NCBI GenBank assembly: GCA_959596515.1
Contig: CAUFXR010000111.1
Span: forward strand, 1 to 5,040
Length of the DNA stretch: 5,040 nt
Reading direction: 5' to 3'
DNA from: an uncultured Oscillospiraceae bacterium
GTDB lineage: Bacteria > Bacillota > Clostridia > Oscillospirales > Acutalibacteraceae
Positions within the stretch are counted from its first letter, which is position 1. Each line of letters opens with the position of its first letter. The notes below the pieces were generated by a model that was not told the origin of the DNA, did not search any database, and saw only the letters and a program-made list of their open reading frames with translations. This document shows, piece after piece, positions 1 to 4,987 of the stretch. The position numbers were made by a program, and so were the translations under genes.

Positions 1-1
1 C

Positions 2-823
2 GATTGCTGCGGAGATGCAGGTGGCGATCAAAACAGCGCTCTCAGGAATGCCGGCAGCCAGCCAATATTCTATCCGATGTTTGAGGATGTATTTTCCGCG
101 ATCGACCAGGACGAGGCGGACTTCGGCGTGATCCCGGTGGAAAATTCCTCTGCCGGCTCCGTCTCCGACGTATATGATTTGCTTCTCCGGTACCGGTTTT
201 CCATCGTCGGCGCCGCCCATCTTTCCATCCGGCATTTTCTGTGCGCTTCGGAAAACGCCTCTCCGGATACGATAAAACAGGTGTATTCCCATCCCCAAGC
301 CCTTTTTTCCCAATGCTCCCTGAAAATCAAGGAGCATGGCTTGGAGCCGGTGAAATACTCCAATACCGCCGCCGCCGCGGAAATGGTCGCCACGGCAAAG
401 GATCCCACCTTTGCCGCCATTTGTTCCCGGGAAGCCGCCAAGGAATACGGTTTGAACATTTTAGAGGAAAATATCCAAAACAGCTCCACCAACCAGACCC
501 GGTTTGTTGTCATCTCTAAGGCGCTCTCTATTCCGGATGGCGCTGATAAAATTAGTCTTTGCTTTTCCCTGAACCATACCACCGGCTCTCTTTACAGTGT
601 GCTGGGGCGGTTCGCCATGCTGGGATTGAATCTGACTAAGATCGAGTCCCGCCCGATCCCCGACCGAAAATTCGAGCACTATTTTGAGTATTTCTTCTAT
701 CTGGATTTCACCGGCAGCGTCCGGGAGGAAAAGGTGCTGAACCTGATCTGCGCTTTAAGCGACGAACTTCCCGGCTTTTCATTCCTTGGAAACTACCGGG
801 AAGATGAATCGCTTAGCGGGTGA
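2..823 (+). CDS. pheA: Prephenate dehydratase domain + ACT domain, 3' part of pheA (5' end outside window)
   Basis: The enzyme converts prephenate to phenylpyruvate, the committed step of phenylalanine synthesis, in the cytoplasm. The frame is open from base 2 to a TGA at 821-823, giving 273 visible residues without a native start. In visible numbering, the dehydratase signature is at about 46-61 (ENSSAGSVSDVYDLL), SHPQAL at 96-101 and the catalytic NQTRF motif (Thr-Arg-Phe) at 164-168. A C-terminal ACT domain follows from about residue 184, with GSLYSVLGRF at 195-204 and the phenylalanine-binding ESRP motif at 215-218. Both ACT motifs being present suggests feedback inhibition by phenylalanine, as known for the family. 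Many clostridial homologues carry an N-terminal chorismate mutase domain; that part would lie upstream and cannot be seen. The first 25 residues, before YPMFEDVF, match the family's usual GxxGAYS start poorly, so the edge may be divergent or contain an indel. The gene converges on the purine permease. Confidence 0.95.
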   Translation, partial: DCCGDAGGDQNSALRNAGSQPIFYPMFEDVFSAIDQDEADFGVIPVENSSAGSVSDVYDLLLRYRFSIVGAAHLSIRHFLCASENASPDTIKQVYSHPQALFSQCSLKIKEHGLEPVKYSNTAAAAEMVATAKDPTFAAICSREAAKEYGLNILEENIQNSSTNQTRFVVISKALSIPDGADKISLCFSLNHTTGSLYSVLGRFAMLGLNLTKIESRPIPDRKFEHYFEYFFYLDFTGSVREEKVLNLICALSDELPGFSFLGNYREDESLSG

Positions 824-972
824 TCAGGTAACAAAACAGATGAGACGCCAGCTCGTTTGATGATTACGGAAAAAGCCGAGTTCTTTGAAAGGCCTGTCAG
901 GCCATTGTGATTGCTAAAGATATTTATGTTTCCGCCGGCTGTTGTTTTTTGCCTTTCCAGACTGGCGCTGAA

Positions 973-1008
973 AAAGGGCTCCGTTTTCAAATGAAAACGG
1001 AGCCCTTT
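973..1008. terminator. Bidirectional intrinsic terminator between pheA and the purine permease
   Basis: Perfect inverted repeat with 17-bp arms (973-989 and 992-1008), GC-rich at the base (GGGCTCC/GGAGCCC) and separated by only two bases, so the real loop is a few bases larger. Read on the - strand the stem runs directly into five T's, a classic terminator for the permease, whose stop codon is 22 bp away. Read on the + strand the tail is TTTCAATTTGTC, weaker but probably usable for pheA, which has no other convincing terminator in its 150-bp trailer. Confidence 0.9.
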
Positions 1009-1029
1009 CAATTTGTCAATTAACTGAAA

Positions 1030-2478
1030 TCAGATAATGGCTAAAACCACAAAGTTCAAAATGAACAAGCCGGTGCATACCCACAGGATCGGATGGATCT
1101 CCTTTGCCTTGCCTCTGAAAATCTTAACAATGCAATAGAAGATGAAGCCTGCGGCGATACCATAGGAAATGCTGTAGCAGATCGCCATGAAGATGCCAGC
1201 GAAGAACGCCGGGATCGCCTCGTTCAGATCGGCCCAATCGACTTCCTTGAAAGAGCTGAGCATCATGATACCTACAGCGATCAGAGCCGGAGCGGTAGCC
1301 GCGCTGGGGATCGCGCTGAGAAGGGGAGAGAAGAACGCGCTGAGGATGAACAAAGCCGCGGTAACAACGCTGGTCAGACCAGTTCTGCCGCCGGCGCCAA
1401 TGCCAGCCGCGCTTTCCACATAAGTAGTGGTGTTGGAAGTACCCAGAATAGCGCCGATAGAAGTAGCGGTGGAATCCGCAAACAAGGCCTTGTCCATCTT
1501 GGAGCGGAAGCCTTTGCCTTTTTCCAGAGCCTGTTGGTCTTCCTCGCTGAAAATACCGGTTTTGCGGCCGGTGCCGATGAAAGTACCGATGGTATCAAAG
1601 GTATCAGACAGGCTGAACGCGAAAATAGTCATCAAAACCAGGGGAAGCTTGGAAACATCCGCGAACAGAGATCCCATTCCGGGATTTCCGAAAGCGGCGC
1701 AGAAAGTAGTGGGCAACTGGCTGATCGCCTCGCCGAATGTGGTGGTATCCGCCATAGAGGTCAGGCCCATAGGAATGCCGATTAAAGCCGTTGCGATAAT
1801 GCTGATCAAAATAGCTCCTTTTACTTTTAAAACAAGAAGCACGATCGTCAGCACCAGGCCGATCAGCGCTAGCCAAACCGCAGGGGTATTCAAGGTAACG
1901 ATAGCCGGAACCGCAGAGCTGTTCGCGATCACAGTGCCACTTTCAAGCTGGGTATAGGTGCCAGGATCAGAGGTAAACTGAATCAAGCCGGCGTTCTTGA
2001 TGCCGATATAAGCGATAAAAATACCGATACCGCCGCCGATAGCATGCTGCAGGCTGACGGGAATCGCTTTGATAATCAGCTTTCTGATCTTCGTCACGGT
2101 AATGATAATGTTGATGACGCCGCACAGGAAAACCATCGCTAAGGCTTCCTGCCAGGTGAAACCGAGGCCGAAGCATACGGTGAACACAAAGAAAGCGTTC
2201 AAACCCATGCCGGGAGCCTGGGCATAAGGCACATTGGCGAATAAACCCATGATCAACGTGCCGATCACCGAAGCGATAATGGTTGCCAGAAATACAGCGC
2301 CCCAGGGCATACCGGTCTGCGACAGCATTGTCGGGTTGACGATAATAATGTACGCCATTGCAAAGAAAGTGGTAATACCAGCGGTGATTTCTGTGCTGAC
2401 TTTGGTATTTTGTCCTTTCAGGTCAAAAAAGTCACCCTTTGGATGAGTCGGCCTGAATTCCGTAGATTGTTGTGCCAT
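1030..2478 (-). CDS. NCS2 family permease, AzgA/PbuG-type purine (guanine/hypoxanthine/adenine) transporter
   Basis: A multi-pass inner-membrane nucleobase:cation symporter importing purine bases for salvage. The 482-aa length is in the usual range of the AzgA-like branch of NCS2 (PbuG/PbuO in Bacillus, GhxP/AdeP in E. coli). Family motifs visible are QAPGMGLNAFF at 87-97 in a membrane segment, SDTFDTIGTFIGTGRKTGIF at 291-310, and the substrate-site stretch at 347-368 (TSNTTTYVESAAG, then IGAGGRTGL). Hydrophobic segments fill most of the chain, with a soluble N-terminus of about 30 residues. The start is MAQQ at 2478, because an AGGAGG lies six bases upstream; an ATG at 2491-2493 would sit directly next to that ribosome binding site and is rejected. 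The exact substrate (guanine/hypoxanthine or adenine) cannot be read from sequence. A sigma-A-like promoter lies close upstream with a leader of only about 25-30 nt, so there is no room for a purine riboswitch. Confidence 0.95.
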   Translation of the reverse strand: MAQQSTEFRPTHPKGDFFDLKGQNTKVSTEITAGITTFFAMAYIIIVNPTMLSQTGMPWGAVFLATIIASVIGTLIMGLFANVPYAQAPGMGLNAFFVFTVCFGLGFTWQEALAMVFLCGVINIIITVTKIRKLIIKAIPVSLQHAIGGGIGIFIAYIGIKNAGLIQFTSDPGTYTQLESGTVIANSSAVPAIVTLNTPAVWLALIGLVLTIVLLVLKVKGAILISIIATALIGIPMGLTSMADTTTFGEAISQLPTTFCAAFGNPGMGSLFADVSKLPLVLMTIFAFSLSDTFDTIGTFIGTGRKTGIFSEEDQQALEKGKGFRSKMDKALFADSTATSIGAILGTSNTTTYVESAAGIGAGGRTGLTSVVTAALFILSAFFSPLLSAIPSAATAPALIAVGIMMLSSFKEVDWADLNEAIPAFFAGIFMAICYSISYGIAAGFIFYCIVKIFRGKAKEIHPILWVCTGLFILNFVVLAII

Positions 2479-2484
2479 CGAAAT

Positions 2485-2490
2485 CCTCCT
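2485..2490 (-). promoter_or_regulatory. Ribosome binding site that fixes the permease start
   Basis: AGGAGG on the - strand, six bases before the ATG at 2478. It immediately follows the alternative upstream ATG (2491-2493), which rules that ATG out as the start. Confidence 0.85.
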
Positions 2491-2508
2491 CATATTAATT
2501 ATGAATAC

Positions 2509-2537
2509 ATTGTAAAATTTTTATGTCACAAAATCAA
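2509..2537 (-). promoter_or_regulatory. Probable sigma-A promoter of the purine permease gene
   Basis: On the - strand, TTGATT (2537-2532) is followed after exactly 17 bases by TACAAT (2514-2509), each differing from consensus at one or two positions. Transcription would begin near 2500, giving a leader of roughly 25 nt that contains the AGGAGG. The -35 box overlaps an inverted repeat (2526-2549) that could be an operator. Confidence 0.65.
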
Positions 2538-2549
2538 CTATATTTGTGA
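2526..2549. promoter_or_regulatory. Inverted repeat over the permease -35 box, possible operator
   Basis: TCACAAA (2526-2532) and TTTGTGA (2543-2549) form perfect 7-bp arms around a 10-bp spacer. The element covers the -35 region of the permease promoter, a position suited to repression. The arms do not match a purine-regulator box that I recognise, and the repeat could be accidental in this AT-rich gap. Confidence 0.3.
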
Positions 2550-2625
2550 AATTCTTCCTAATTCTGCAAAATGCACAGATTTTTGAAAAATTTCATAACA
2601 TTAACTGTCATAAAAAGACGGATTC

Positions 2626-2654
2626 TTGACAAACTACTTTCTTTTCCTTATACT
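2626..2654 (+). promoter_or_regulatory. Strong sigma-A promoter of the TM2-domain gene
   Basis: A perfect TTGACA (2626-2631), a 17-bp spacer and TATACT (2649-2654, one mismatch to consensus). Transcription would start near 2661, leaving a very short leader of about 20 nt with AAGGAG (2667-2672) eight bases before the ATG at 2681. It is divergent from the permease promoter in the same 202-bp gap. Confidence 0.9.
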
Positions 2655-2680
2655 GAGAAAATCAGAAAGGAGAGAATGCT

Positions 2681-3058
2681 ATGAGATGCCCTCACTGCGG
2701 CTGGGAGAATCCTCCTGAAAATCATCATTGTGGTAGCTGCGGCGCCAGTCTGCCTGTCAATGGATTTTACCAGCAGCCCTATTCTTCCGGTCAGCCCTGC
2801 GCTTCTTACTCCGCTTATCCTTTCCCAGCTTCTCCTGTTCCGATTTCCCCCGTTTCCCCCAGTCATCGCTGGGTAGCCTTTGTGCTCTGTTTTTTCTTTG
2901 GCGTTCTGGGGATCCACCGGTTCTACGTGGGAAAAGTCGGCACTGGGCTTCTTTATCTTTTTACCGGCGGCCTTTGCGGTATCGGATGGCTGTTCGATCT
3001 TATCATGACCGCGTGCGGCAGCTTTACCGACAAAGCCGGTCTGCCTTTGAAATTTTAA
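2681..3058 (+). CDS. Zinc-ribbon and TM2-domain membrane protein
   Basis: A 125-aa protein of unknown biochemical role. The N-terminus is a small zinc ribbon with two CxxC pairs (C3/C6 and C17/C20, in CPHC and CGSC). A linker rich in Pro, Ser and Tyr runs from about 21 to 60. The C-terminal TM2 domain covers about 61-120, with two hydrophobic helices (about 64-77 and 89-111), the hallmark GIHRFYVGKVGTG at 77-89 and GLCGIGWLFDLI at 97-108. TM2 proteins insert in the cytoplasmic membrane with a tight turn; no common function is established, and the ribbon suggests an attached metal-stabilised cytoplasmic module. The start is supported by AAGGAG at 2667-2672 and the strong promoter upstream. No hairpin-type terminator directly follows the TAA, only a T-rich stretch, so transcription may continue into the small membrane protein gene 174 bp downstream. 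Confidence 0.9.
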   Translation: MRCPHCGWENPPENHHCGSCGASLPVNGFYQQPYSSGQPCASYSAYPFPASPVPISPVSPSHRWVAFVLCFFFGVLGIHRFYVGKVGTGLLYLFTGGLCGIGWLFDLIMTACGSFTDKAGLPLKF

Positions 3059-3129
3059 TTCTCTTTTTTGAGCTTTCTGGGTAAAGTATTTTTTCTTTAT
3101 CTCTTTTTCCTGGTTCTTTTCTTAATGGA

Positions 3130-3175
3130 AGCCGCGTCAAAAGTGCGGCTCATTCGTCACGCTTTTGAGACGGCT
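3130..3175. repeat. Nested, mutually exclusive inverted repeats in the leader of the small membrane protein gene
   Basis: Long arms 3130-3143 and 3162-3175 pair at 12 of 14 positions (AGCCGCGTCAAAAG with CTTTTGAGACGGCT) around 18 bases. Within this, AGCCGC (3130-3135) can instead pair perfectly with GCGGCT (3145-3150). The two folds share the same left arm and cannot coexist. No T-run follows directly, so it is not a standard terminator; it could be a processed RNA structure or a weak transcription-end element between the TM2 gene and the gene at 3233. Confidence 0.45.
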
Positions 3176-3232
3176 CTTCAGGGATCATTTTTCCTCGCGT
3201 GCCCTTAAAAAACTTATTTTAGGAGGAGTTCT

Positions 3233-3457
3233 ATGGAACCTCAGGCGATCTGGGCCATTGTCGCAGGCGTTTTCCTGCTGGCTCTGGGCGTATTTCTTTT
3301 TTGCAAGCCAGAGATGTTCTGGCGCCTTACCGAACAGTGGAAATCTTACCGCGCCGACGAACCCTCTGACCTTTACCGTGTCAGCACCAAATTCGGGGGT
3401 ATTTGTTTCATGGCCGCGGGAGTTTTTATTGCCCTCTTACCTTTTTTCCTGCGATAG
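3233..3457 (+). CDS. Small two-helix membrane protein, DUF6199-like
   Basis: A 74-aa protein with no known reaction. Two hydrophobic segments (about 5-24 and 54-73) flank a polar stretch with conserved-looking KPEMFWRLTEQWK (25-37) and EPSDLYR (43-49). The arrangement of a helix, then P-x-x-x-W-x-x-x-x-x-W, then EPSDLY, then a Gly-rich second helix resembles small Firmicute proteins annotated as DUF6199; I make that assignment from memory of the pattern. The start is well fixed by AGGAGG at 3221-3226, six bases before the ATG. A longer overlapping frame from 3165 in a different register is a shadow. It follows the TM2 gene on the same strand at 174 bp, and an intrinsic terminator lies 50 bp past its stop. 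No convincing separate promoter was found. Confidence 0.8.
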   Translation: MEPQAIWAIVAGVFLLALGVFLFCKPEMFWRLTEQWKSYRADEPSDLYRVSTKFGGICFMAAGVFIALLPFFLR

Positions 3458-3459
3458 TA

Positions 3460-3561
3460 TCCTTTCTCTTCCCCAGTTGCGGCAGAAACTAAAATTGAAA
3501 TTGAATTTGCAGTAGGAGCGCTAGACATACGCTTTCCTGCTGTTTTTTATAAGAGAAAGGA
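3460..3561. repeat. Perfect 11-bp inverted repeat enclosing a terminator hairpin
   Basis: TCCTTTCTCTT (3460-3470) and AAGAGAAAGGA (3551-3561) are exact reverse complements separated by 80 bases. The left copy starts three bases after the stop codon of the small membrane protein; the right copy starts just after the T-run of the enclosed terminator (3510-3548). It may be the closing helix of a larger folded RNA or a chance purine/pyrimidine match. Confidence 0.45.
3510..3548 (+). terminator. Intrinsic terminator downstream of the small membrane protein gene
   Basis: The stem CAGTAGGAGCG (3510-3520) pairs with CGCTTTCCTGCTG (3530-3542), with one G-T pair and a two-base bulge. A nine-base loop separates the arms and six T's (3543-3548) follow directly. 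It lies on the same strand and 52 bp after the stop of the gene at 3233. Confidence 0.8.
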
Positions 3562-3696
3562 ACCGCTGAGAAACGGTACGATCTGGAACAAAACTTACCC
3601 ATGAGCGGCGTCAACTCTCGGGGACCTCGGCGCGGTGCCGGGTAACTGCCGCTTTTGTTTAAGCCATGAATCCGACCTCCTGACAGGCGGATTTTT
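3549..3696 (+). ncRNA. Candidate structured small RNA of unknown family
   Basis: A 148-base segment between two intrinsic terminators, with no open frame of note but dense pairing potential. ACCG/CGGT hairpin at 3562-3577. AACAAAA (3587-3593) can pair with TTTTGTT (3653-3659), stacked on AGCGGC (3604-3609) with GCCGCT (3648-3653), sharing one T. A GC-rich inner hairpin CTCGGC (3626-3631) with GCCGGG (3637-3642). TTACCC (3595-3600) can pair with GGGTAA (3640-3645), which crosses the AGCGGC helix as a pseudoknot and competes with the inner hairpin. It ends in its own terminator. I do not recognise 6S, SRP, tmRNA, RNase P or any riboswitch consensus. The promoter is unclear: TATAAG at 3548-3553 sits at the start, but the best -35 candidate (TAGACA, 3522-3527) is 20 bases away. 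It could alternatively be an orphan leader or a remnant of a regulatory RNA. Confidence 0.35.
3669..3696 (+). terminator. Intrinsic terminator ending the candidate small RNA
   Basis: The stem AATCCG plus CCT (3669-3674, 3676-3678, one bulged A) pairs with AGG plus CGGATT (3685-3693). The loop has six bases, and the run of five T's (3692-3696) overlaps the last stem pairs. No gene ends within 200 bp upstream and the previous gene already has a terminator, so something else transcribed on the + strand appears to end here. Confidence 0.75.
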
Positions 3697-3730
3697 AGGA
3701 TCCAGCGCTTGACGTGATATTTTTATATTG

Positions 3731-4151
3731 GGACATTAAATACTGCGGCGGTCAATGCTGAAATGTTAAATACCGAGGCATTAAATACTTGGGCGTTAGA
3801 TACTGGGGCAGTCAATGCTGAAACATTGAATACCTGGGCATCGAATACTGGGGCGTTAGATACTGGCGTGGTAAATATTGAAACATTGAATAACTTGGGC
3901 ATCGAATACTGGGGCGTTAGATACTGAGGCGGTCAATGTTGAAACGTTAAATACCGAGGCATTAAATACTGCGGCGTTAGATGCTGGCGCGGTAAATACT
4001 GGGGTCTTAAATAATTAGGCATTAAGTACTAAGGCGGCAAATACTGAAACGTCAAATACTGAGGCATCGAATACTGGGACGTTAGATACTGAGGCGGCAA
4101 ATACTGAAACGTTAAATACCGAGGCATTAAATACCTGGGCATTAAAAAAGC
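3731..4151. repeat. Degenerate 15-bp tandem array with 60-bp higher-order repeat
   Basis: The stretch divides completely into 15-base units (one has 16, at 3881-3896) of the general form RGGCRTTAAATACTG. There are 27 recognisable units plus a decayed last one (4137-4151); 3716-3730 may be a worn first one. Units fall into four classes in fixed order B-C-D-A. B is like AGGCGGTCAATGCTG, C like AAACGTTAAATACCG, D like GGGCATCGAATACTG, A is GGGCGTTAGATACTG (identical at 3791, 3851 and 3912). Superunits begin at 3746, 3806, 3866, 3927, 3987, 4032 and 4092. Spacings are 60, 60, 61, 60, 45 and 60; the short one lacks an A unit. There are no non-repeat spacers, so it is not CRISPR. No start codon with a ribosome binding site is present. 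The array fills most of the gap before tnpV. Confidence 0.92.
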
Positions 4152-4248
4152 GCGGATCGTAATGATGAGGTTCCGTAACGAATGTTTTGAAAACAAGCGA
4201 TAAAGACGATCGGTACGGTATATTGCAGAAAATCTAAAATTTAAAGTT

Positions 4249-4254
4249 GGAGGA
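4249..4254 (+). promoter_or_regulatory. Ribosome binding site that fixes the tnpV start
   Basis: GGAGGA, seven bases before the ATG at 4262. A TTG at 4247 in the same frame overlaps this site and is therefore not the start. A TATATT at 4219-4224 is a possible -10 box, but no good -35 box sits at the right distance. Confidence 0.8.
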
Positions 4255-4261
4255 AACTGCA

Positions 4262-4633
4262 ATGAAATCATTATTTGAAGAAACAGGCGGGACTTATACA
4301 CTGCAAGGCGACTATTACTTTCCAAACCTCACTCTGCCAGCCGAAGAAAATAGGCCCATAGGGATATGGGGACAGCGGCACGCAAGGTATCTTAAACAGC
4401 ACTATAAAGTTCGGTATTACAACCTACTGACAAGCGGTAAGCTGAACGGTTATCTTGCGGATATCGACAAGCAGGCGGAAGCAATGTTTTCCCGACTGCT
4501 AGAACAGATGGCAGAGCATGAGGGCATAACCGAAGAACTGAAAGCCGAACATCCGATGGAAGGGATAGGCAGGATGAACGCACTGCGTGAATCGGCAGTG
4601 GAAATCGTAAACGCAGAAGTAATTTTCGCATAA
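4262..4633 (+). CDS. tnpV: TnpV family transposon-encoded protein
   Basis: A 123-aa protein of the TnpV family, accessory proteins carried by Tn4451-like integrative and mobilisable elements and many Firmicute conjugative elements; their molecular role is not established. The family pattern is visible from the first residues: KSLFEETGGTY (2-12), GDYYFPNLTLPAEE (16-29), then the strongly conserved RPIGIWGQRHARYLKQ (31-46), NLLTSGKLNGYLADIDKQA (54-72) and GRMNALRESAVEIVNAEVIF (103-122). Length is full for the family and no frame break is seen, so the gene itself looks intact. It lacks its usual companions here: the 354 bp after it carry no recombinase or mobilisation gene, and upstream lies the tandem array. 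This suggests a remnant or the margin of an integrated element. Local base composition is more AT-rich than in pheA and the permease, in keeping with transferred DNA. Confidence 0.88.
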   Translation: MKSLFEETGGTYTLQGDYYFPNLTLPAEENRPIGIWGQRHARYLKQHYKVRYYNLLTSGKLNGYLADIDKQAEAMFSRLLEQMAEHEGITEELKAEHPMEGIGRMNALRESAVEIVNAEVIFA

Positions 4634-4691
4634 ACCGAAGCCGATAGGAAAGCGGTGTCATCAAACCTGTAACGCTTTGAAACACAAAAAC

Positions 4692-4721
4692 GAGGGGTAA
4701 GGTACAAACACCTTGCCCCTC
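4692..4721. terminator. Strong hairpin, terminator mainly for the - strand
   Basis: GAGGGGTAAGGT (4692-4703) and ACCTTGCCCCTC (4710-4721) pair over 12 positions with one G-T pair and a six-base loop. On the + strand only AAAGTTTATG follows, a poor T-run. On the - strand the stem is followed after one base by five T's, so it would stop transcription entering from the right better than transcription leaving tnpV. Confidence 0.65.
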
Positions 4722-4741
4722 AAAGTTTATGCCTTAAAAGC

Positions 4742-4761
4742 AGCTTGAAATCAAGCTTTTT
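4742..4761 (+). terminator. Short intrinsic terminator downstream of tnpV
   Basis: AGCTTGA (4742-4748) and TCAAGCT (4751-4757) are perfect arms with a very small loop, running into TTTTT (4757-4761). It is the first good + strand terminator after tnpV, about 110 bp past its stop. Confidence 0.6.
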
Positions 4762-4793
4762 CAGCCTCTATTTTTCGATTTCTAACAGAACAA

Positions 4794-4819
4794 ATATGCT
4801 TTCGCATACGAAAGCATAT
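4794..4819. repeat. Perfect 11-bp inverted repeat with 4-bp loop
   Basis: ATATGCTTTCG (4794-4804) and CGAAAGCATAT (4809-4819) around CATA. No T-run follows on either strand, so it is not a standard terminator. It may be a protein-binding site, a remnant of a recombination site, or an RNA hairpin. Confidence 0.6.
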
Positions 4820-4929
4820 CTCGATGGATTTTCACAAAACAACACAGAAACGAAGGAAGATGACAAAACCCTTGATATAATGATGGAAAATGCGATCTAA
4901 ACATATTTTACGAGAAATCAGGAAATTCA

Positions 4930-4958
4930 TTGAGATTTCGCAAACTTTGTGCTATACT
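4930..4958 (+). promoter_or_regulatory. Sigma-A promoter of the HTH regulator gene
   Basis: TTGAGA (4930-4935), a 17-bp spacer and TATACT (4953-4958), with TGC directly before the -10 box giving the extended -10 form. Transcription would start near 4965, about 23 nt before the ATG at 4988. The short inverted repeat GAAATC (4914-4919) and GATTTC (4934-4939) overlaps the -35 box and may be the regulator's own binding site. Confidence 0.75.
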
Positions 4959-4987
4959 ACCCTTATCATGACAATGAGGTGAACCGT

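Larger units (their letters stand above)
4634..4987. other. Gene-free, AT-rich gap with three hairpins and the promoter of the next gene
   Basis: No convincing gene in 354 bases. It holds a strong hairpin at 4692-4721, a short intrinsic terminator at 4742-4761, an 11-bp-arm hairpin at 4794-4819, and near its end the promoter of the HTH regulator. A consensus TATAAT preceded by TGA (4873-4881) could be a second, extended -10 promoter but has no -35 box at a usable distance. A 34-codon frame at 4796-4900 has no ribosome binding site. Confidence 0.6.

Noticed and set aside
1093..1785. Long + strand open frame opposite the permease.
   Set aside because: Antisense shadow of a clearly recognisable transporter; the composition has no family features and there is no start signal.
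2491..2493. Upstream ATG as the permease start.
   Set aside because: It lies directly against the AGGAGG that serves the ATG at 2478.
2500..2625. Purine riboswitch before the permease.
   Set aside because: The inferred transcription start leaves only about 25-30 nt of leader, and no purine-aptamer core is visible in the AT-rich sequence.
3586..3696. Cobalamin, c-di-AMP or other known riboswitch.
   Set aside because: Only scattered short similarities such as GGTGCCGGG and CGGGGACC; the conserved cores of these families are absent and no fitting gene follows.
3731..4151. CRISPR array or plasmid iterons.
   Set aside because: Repeat units are contiguous with no unique spacers, which excludes CRISPR. 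No replication initiator gene or AT-rich origin context supports iterons.
4029..4325. Open frame on the - strand with repeats such as QYLTF and PRYLM.
   Set aside because: It is the reverse reading of the 15-bp array joined to antisense of tnpV. The unit length alone keeps the frame open, and there is no ribosome binding site.
4871..4888. TATAAT with TG extension as an independent promoter.
   Set aside because: No -35 box at a suitable distance and no gene before 4988, which has a better promoter of its own; kept only as a note.
4796..4900. 34-codon + strand frame ending in TAA.
   Set aside because: No ribosome binding site; its start lies inside the perfect hairpin at 4794-4819; no resemblance to a known protein.
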